Shown here one piece after another: positions 61,435 to 64,000 of a stretch of 64,000 nucleotides of DNA. A model generated the notes under the pieces. It searched no databases. It was given only the letters and a program-made list of their open reading frames with translations, and was not told where the DNA came from. Position 1 is the first letter of the stretch; every line of letters begins with the position of its first letter. Origin of the DNA: Shimia sediminis (lineage in GTDB: Bacteria; Pseudomonadota; Alphaproteobacteria; Rhodobacterales; Rhodobacteraceae); NCBI RefSeq assembly GCF_003990645.1, contig NZ_RYZK01000013.1, positions 1 to 64,000 of the forward strand, written 5' to 3'. The translations under genes and the position numbers were made by a program.

Positions 61435-62738
61435 TATCGTGCTGGCCTTCCCCGAAGCGACAGGCCTTGTGACAGCACGGTATCGTCCGGCAGATCCCAT
61501 CGCACGTAGTGTTCCGCCAGAATGTCCGCCTTGATGCTGCGCGTTTCCGTGCCCCGTGGCAAAATGGCCGGCACCGGCACTTCCACCCGACGGGGCAGAG
61601 TGGCGCCCTTCAGAACCTCGACGGCAACTTCCACGGCCCGAGCCCCCATCGCCGCGGGATAATCAAAGGCGCAAAACGGAACCTTGAGCTTTAGCGCCGT
61701 GCGAAACATGCCGTTGATGTCTCCGCCCGTGTGGGGCGGGATACGCTCTGACAGCGCTTGAAACGCGCGGATTGAACCGACGCCCTGTAACCCGCTGTCA
61801 CACCACACCCCGTCAGGGGCCTGCCCATGTTGCAGCATCAAGTCCTGTGTCGCCTGAAAACCGCCGTCTTCTGTCCACCCTGAAAACCGCTCGCCTTCGA
61901 TGTTGAGACCCGGAAAGCGTGCAAAAACCATCTTTGCGGCCGTCAACCTGCGCCGCGCAGGGCTGGCCTGATCCAATCCGGGCTGCAACCAGACCCTCCC
62001 CTGCCCTTGCAATGTCTCTGCCAACCAAATGGCGCTGAACTTTCCGATCAACTCGTCCGAAGCGGTGACAAAAACTGCGTATCCGGAACGATCATTGGGG
62101 CGACGGTCAACGGCAATGACGGGGATACCCTGTTCCTGGCATCGCATCAGGCTGCCTGCCAGAACATTGTCGGGATCCGGCGTCGCACTCAGCAGGATCG
62201 CGTCCACATTCTCTTGGACAAAGGCGTCAATCTGGCTGGCCTGTGTCAAAGGATCATCCCCCGCATCGCGGCTTTGAAAGCCGCAAATCTGACGGTCCAG
62301 AACCCGAACCGCATGTTCGGCGCTGTTCAACAGGGCCTTGCGCCAGGGGTTTGACGACGACGCATTGGCAAAACCAAGACGCCACGGACCTAGGGAGCGC
62401 GCCGGTGTCGGATCGGCAAGTTCAAACAATTCCGCCGAGAGTTCCATATCCGCCAGCGCCTGCCCGGCCTGTTTGCTGCCCAGCCCAAAACTCACCTGCT
62501 GTGGTGCCGCTTCGGTAGAAGAGAACGCCATGTTGCGCACCGTCTCGCCAAGCCGGTAGCACCCATCACCTTGCTTCGTGACATAGCCCCGTTCGCCCAG
62601 TGCCTTTAGCAAGGCAAATCCAGTGGAACGCCCCATGCGAGCCTGCTGGATGATCTCGGACGCAGTCAGTCGGGCTGGCTGCGCCCCGATGATCCTCAGG
62701 ACATCCAAGATGCGGTCTATGTTGGACAGTGCCGTGAT
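61434..62738 (-). CDS. Fusion regulator: IclR-type HTH and sugar-binding (RbsB/LacI) domain
   Basis: 434 residues if started at 62738. Residues 5-60 are an IclR-type winged helix (NIDRILDVLRIIGAQPARLTASEIIQQARMGRSTGFALLKALGERGYV). From ~105 on it is a type I periplasmic-binding fold, as in ribose-binding proteins and LacI repressors (LGFANASSSNPWRKALLNSAEHA, AILLSATPDPDNVLAGSL, PVIAVDRRPND, PPHTGGDINGMFRTAL). This pairing is unusual: such a sensor normally carries a LacI HTH. The ATC at 62738 follows GGAG at 6 bases and gives a family-like N-terminus. The first canonical start, TTG 62708, cuts into helix 1 and has no ribosome site. Confidence 0.8.
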   Translation of the reverse strand: MTALSNIDRILDVLRIIGAQPARLTASEIIQQARMGRSTGFALLKALGERGYVTKQGDGCYRLGETVRNMAFSSTEAAPQQVSFGLGSKQAGQALADMELSAELFELADPTPARSLGPWRLGFANASSSNPWRKALLNSAEHAVRVLDRQICGFQSRDAGDDPLTQASQIDAFVQENVDAILLSATPDPDNVLAGSLMRCQEQGIPVIAVDRRPNDRSGYAVFVTASDELIGKFSAIWLAETLQGQGRVWLQPGLDQASPARRRLTAAKMVFARFPGLNIEGERFSGWTEDGGFQATQDLMLQHGQAPDGVWCDSGLQGVGSIRAFQALSERIPPHTGGDINGMFRTALKLKVPFCAFDYPAAMGARAVEVAVEVLKGATLPRRVEVPVPAILPRGTETRSIKADILAEHYVRWDLPDDTVLSQGLSLRGRPAR

Positions 62739-62813
62739 GTGCCTCTCCTGCGCGGCAATTACGCCGGATCGAGTTGACCCTGCCCGACGGTCAGCCCGGG
62801 CAGGAAAGATTGG

Positions 62814-63113
62814 TTACTCTTCCGCTGAAACGAGCTTCCGGACCACCAAAGGTGTAGCCTGGGCCGCTTCCATCCGGGGCGCCCACTCGCCAAACCAGTC
62901 TTGCCCAAGATGGGTTTCGAGATCAGCCAGGCTTGTCCAGACCTCGATGATCGTCATCCTGTTGGGGGCATCAGCGTCCCGCCAAAGTTCATACTGTTCG
63001 CAGCCTTGTTCGCTGCGCGACCGGGACATGAACTCTGCCTTGAACATCTCTGCAAATGCGTCTGCCTCGTCGGGTTTCACATTCAGCTCTACAAGTAGTC
63101 GTGCCTTGGCCAT
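62814..63113 (-). CDS. Antibiotic biosynthesis monooxygenase (ABM) domain protein
   Basis: 99 residues from ATG 63113, overlapping the flavodoxin-like gene's stop (TGATG). A ferredoxin-like ABM fold, LLVELNVKPDEADAFAEMF ... CEQYELWRDADAPNRMTIIEVWTSLADLETH. Related proteins oxidise quinols or are small accessory enzymes. Coupled with a flavodoxin-fold protein, so a quinone/quinol redox role is plausible. Confidence 0.85.
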   Translation of the reverse strand: MAKARLLVELNVKPDEADAFAEMFKAEFMSRSRSEQGCEQYELWRDADAPNRMTIIEVWTSLADLETHLGQDWFGEWAPRMEAAQATPLVVRKLVSAEE

Positions 63114-63682
63114 CAGTCCGCAAGCTCCCAGAATCGTTGATATTTGGCCTCGAGCGGATGCAAATCCTTGCGGCCTTCCATGTAATAACCGACCCATTCC
63201 GCCAGGCGTTGCCCGGCGCGGCAACAGGCCTCAATAGCTGCCTCTGACCGGGGTTCCCCGGCAAAGACCGCGCCATAATGCAGGCTTTCCTTCTTGGCGA
63301 CATAGTCGGTGATCCCGAACACGAAATACCCCATGTTCATCATCATGATGCTGAGTGACATGCAGGTCAGCTCTCCACCGCCGCCCAGGCTTCCGGCTGA
63401 GGTGAAAGGCACGGCGAACTTGCCGTCGGTCTTGAACCAGATGTCGGGTGTCCGTTCATCCCACCACTTTTTCATTTTCCACGAAATACCGCCCAAATGG
63501 GTCGGGCAGCCAATGGCAATGCCATCAGCCCAGAATACGTCCTCGGTCTTGGCGTCATCAACGTGCCGAACACGCACCTCCATTCCGCTCACTCGTTCGA
63601 CGCCCTGTTGCACGTATTTCACCGAGCTCTCGGTAAAACGACGGTCACTTTCACTATCATATATGATCAGAATACTTGCCAT
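63113..63682 (-). CDS. Flavodoxin-fold NAD(P)H oxidoreductase (WrbA-like)
   Basis: 189 residues from ATG 63682 after GGAGG. FMN phosphate loop region IIYDSESDRRFTESSVKYV, GIAIGCPTHLGGISWKMKKWWDE, and FTSAGSLGGGGELTCMSL as the second FMN loop. It probably reduces quinones. Operon partner of the ABM protein. Confidence 0.87.
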   Translation of the reverse strand: MASILIIYDSESDRRFTESSVKYVQQGVERVSGMEVRVRHVDDAKTEDVFWADGIAIGCPTHLGGISWKMKKWWDERTPDIWFKTDGKFAVPFTSAGSLGGGGELTCMSLSIMMMNMGYFVFGITDYVAKKESLHYGAVFAGEPRSEAAIEACCRAGQRLAEWVGYYMEGRKDLHPLEAKYQRFWELAD

Positions 63683-63830
63683 GTTGGCCTCCCTATTTCG
63701 ATGGCTCTCAGGATCGGTCATTCAGAGGATTCGGCAAGAATGCCCAGAACGCTTTAGGCCCATATTTTGGACTCGATGAGCGATCTTGCCTCTTCCAGAC
63801 AATCGCGTTTGAGAGGGGCGGATTTATGGA

Positions 63831-64000
63831 CTACCGATAGACCAACAGCTTATTCGTGCCCTGCTGAACCAGGTCGCCCTTTTGATTTCTGGCGTCAAAC
63901 TGCAGGTCCAAAATGCCTCTGTCAGGTTTGGTCGTCTCGCGTTTCTCTAGGACGACCAGATCTGCCTTGATCGTGTCCCCGGCCAGAACAGGCGCCGTGA
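63831..64000 (-). CDS. MaoC-like dehydratase, C-terminal part
   Basis: The right edge of the window cuts the gene; about 55 codons remain, ending at TAG 63833-63831. The translation, with APVLAGDTIKADLVVLEKRE, TKPDRGILDLQFDARNQKGD and LVQQGTNKLLVYR, matches the last strand-rich part of a MaoC-type hotdog domain. It lies upstream of the flavodoxin-like gene (148 bases), so it may belong to the same catabolic set. Confidence 0.75.
   Translation of the reverse strand, partial: TAPVLAGDTIKADLVVLEKRETTKPDRGILDLQFDARNQKGDLVQQGTNKLLVYR

Noticed and set aside
1-64000. CRISPR array, insertion sequence or prophage
   Set aside because: No regular spaced repeats, transposase, integrase or phage structural gene was found on either strand.

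Overview
The window reads as chromosomal DNA of an alphaproteobacterium, most likely the Roseobacter group of the Rhodobacteraceae. The support is a GC-rich sequence with strong G/C third-position bias, alphaproteobacterial forms of LepA, GlpX, homoserine dehydrogenase and RecJ, two identical tRNA-Glu genes, many short dyad repeats between genes, and abundant acyl-CoA and ABC-transport genes. This assignment is by inspection only.

Left third (1-31 kb): a very large membrane ABC-type protein with a decayed ATPase and a C-terminal cyclic-nucleotide domain; a DUF3307 protein; a compact ACP / ketosynthase / MaoC operon with a rhodanese upstream; a toxin-less Phd/YefM-type gene behind two palindromic operators; a YkgJ protein; about 0.8 kb of non-coding, hairpin-rich DNA with a candidate small RNA; a LicD-family gene; lepA; an AT-richer orphan gene; and a class III cyclase-TPR protein followed by DUF2141. 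Next is an arsenic operon, arsR-acr3-gap-(DUF1036)-arsJ, which handles arsenite by efflux and arsenate through 1-arseno-3-phosphoglycerate. A run of mostly single genes follows: LysR/TauD, bicupin, Lrp/PLP enzyme, a ClpP-like periplasmic protein, thioesterase, ACT protein and MFS transporter.

Middle (31-45 kb): an acyl-CoA-flavoured block (GNAT, SDR, APH-type kinase, histidine phosphatase, nitronate monooxygenase, a membrane protein, DmdB-like CoA ligase). Then come a pirin gene broken by a 4-bp tandem repeat, a TetR regulator, a small lipoprotein, and the housekeeping run hom, glpX, cysteine hydrolase, recJ, membrane protein, and two tandem tRNA-Glu genes.

Right third (45.5-64 kb): what looks like a catabolic regulon. 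Operon 1 (minus strand) is CoA-transferase, enoyl-CoA hydratase, Dabb protein, glycerate kinase-like protein. Divergent from it is an aldo/keto reductase. Operon 2 (minus) is a Tat-exported sugar-type binding protein, permease, double ATPase, permease, zinc alcohol dehydrogenase, aldehyde dehydrogenase and GMC oxidoreductase, with a divergent TetR gene. AGTAAC/GTTACT-type sites lie in both divergent promoters, so one TetR protein may control both. Upstream on the minus strand lie a MaoC-like protein (cut by the window edge), a flavodoxin-fold protein, an ABM monooxygenase, an unusual IclR-HTH/sugar-binding fusion regulator and a second IclR-like protein. Together they suggest uptake of an alcohol or polyol, its oxidation to an acid and activation with CoA; the substrate is unknown.

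At least two genes (starts at 3347 and 62738) lack any ATG/GTG/TTG where homology and the Shine-Dalgarno sequence place the start, and have ATA or ATC there.
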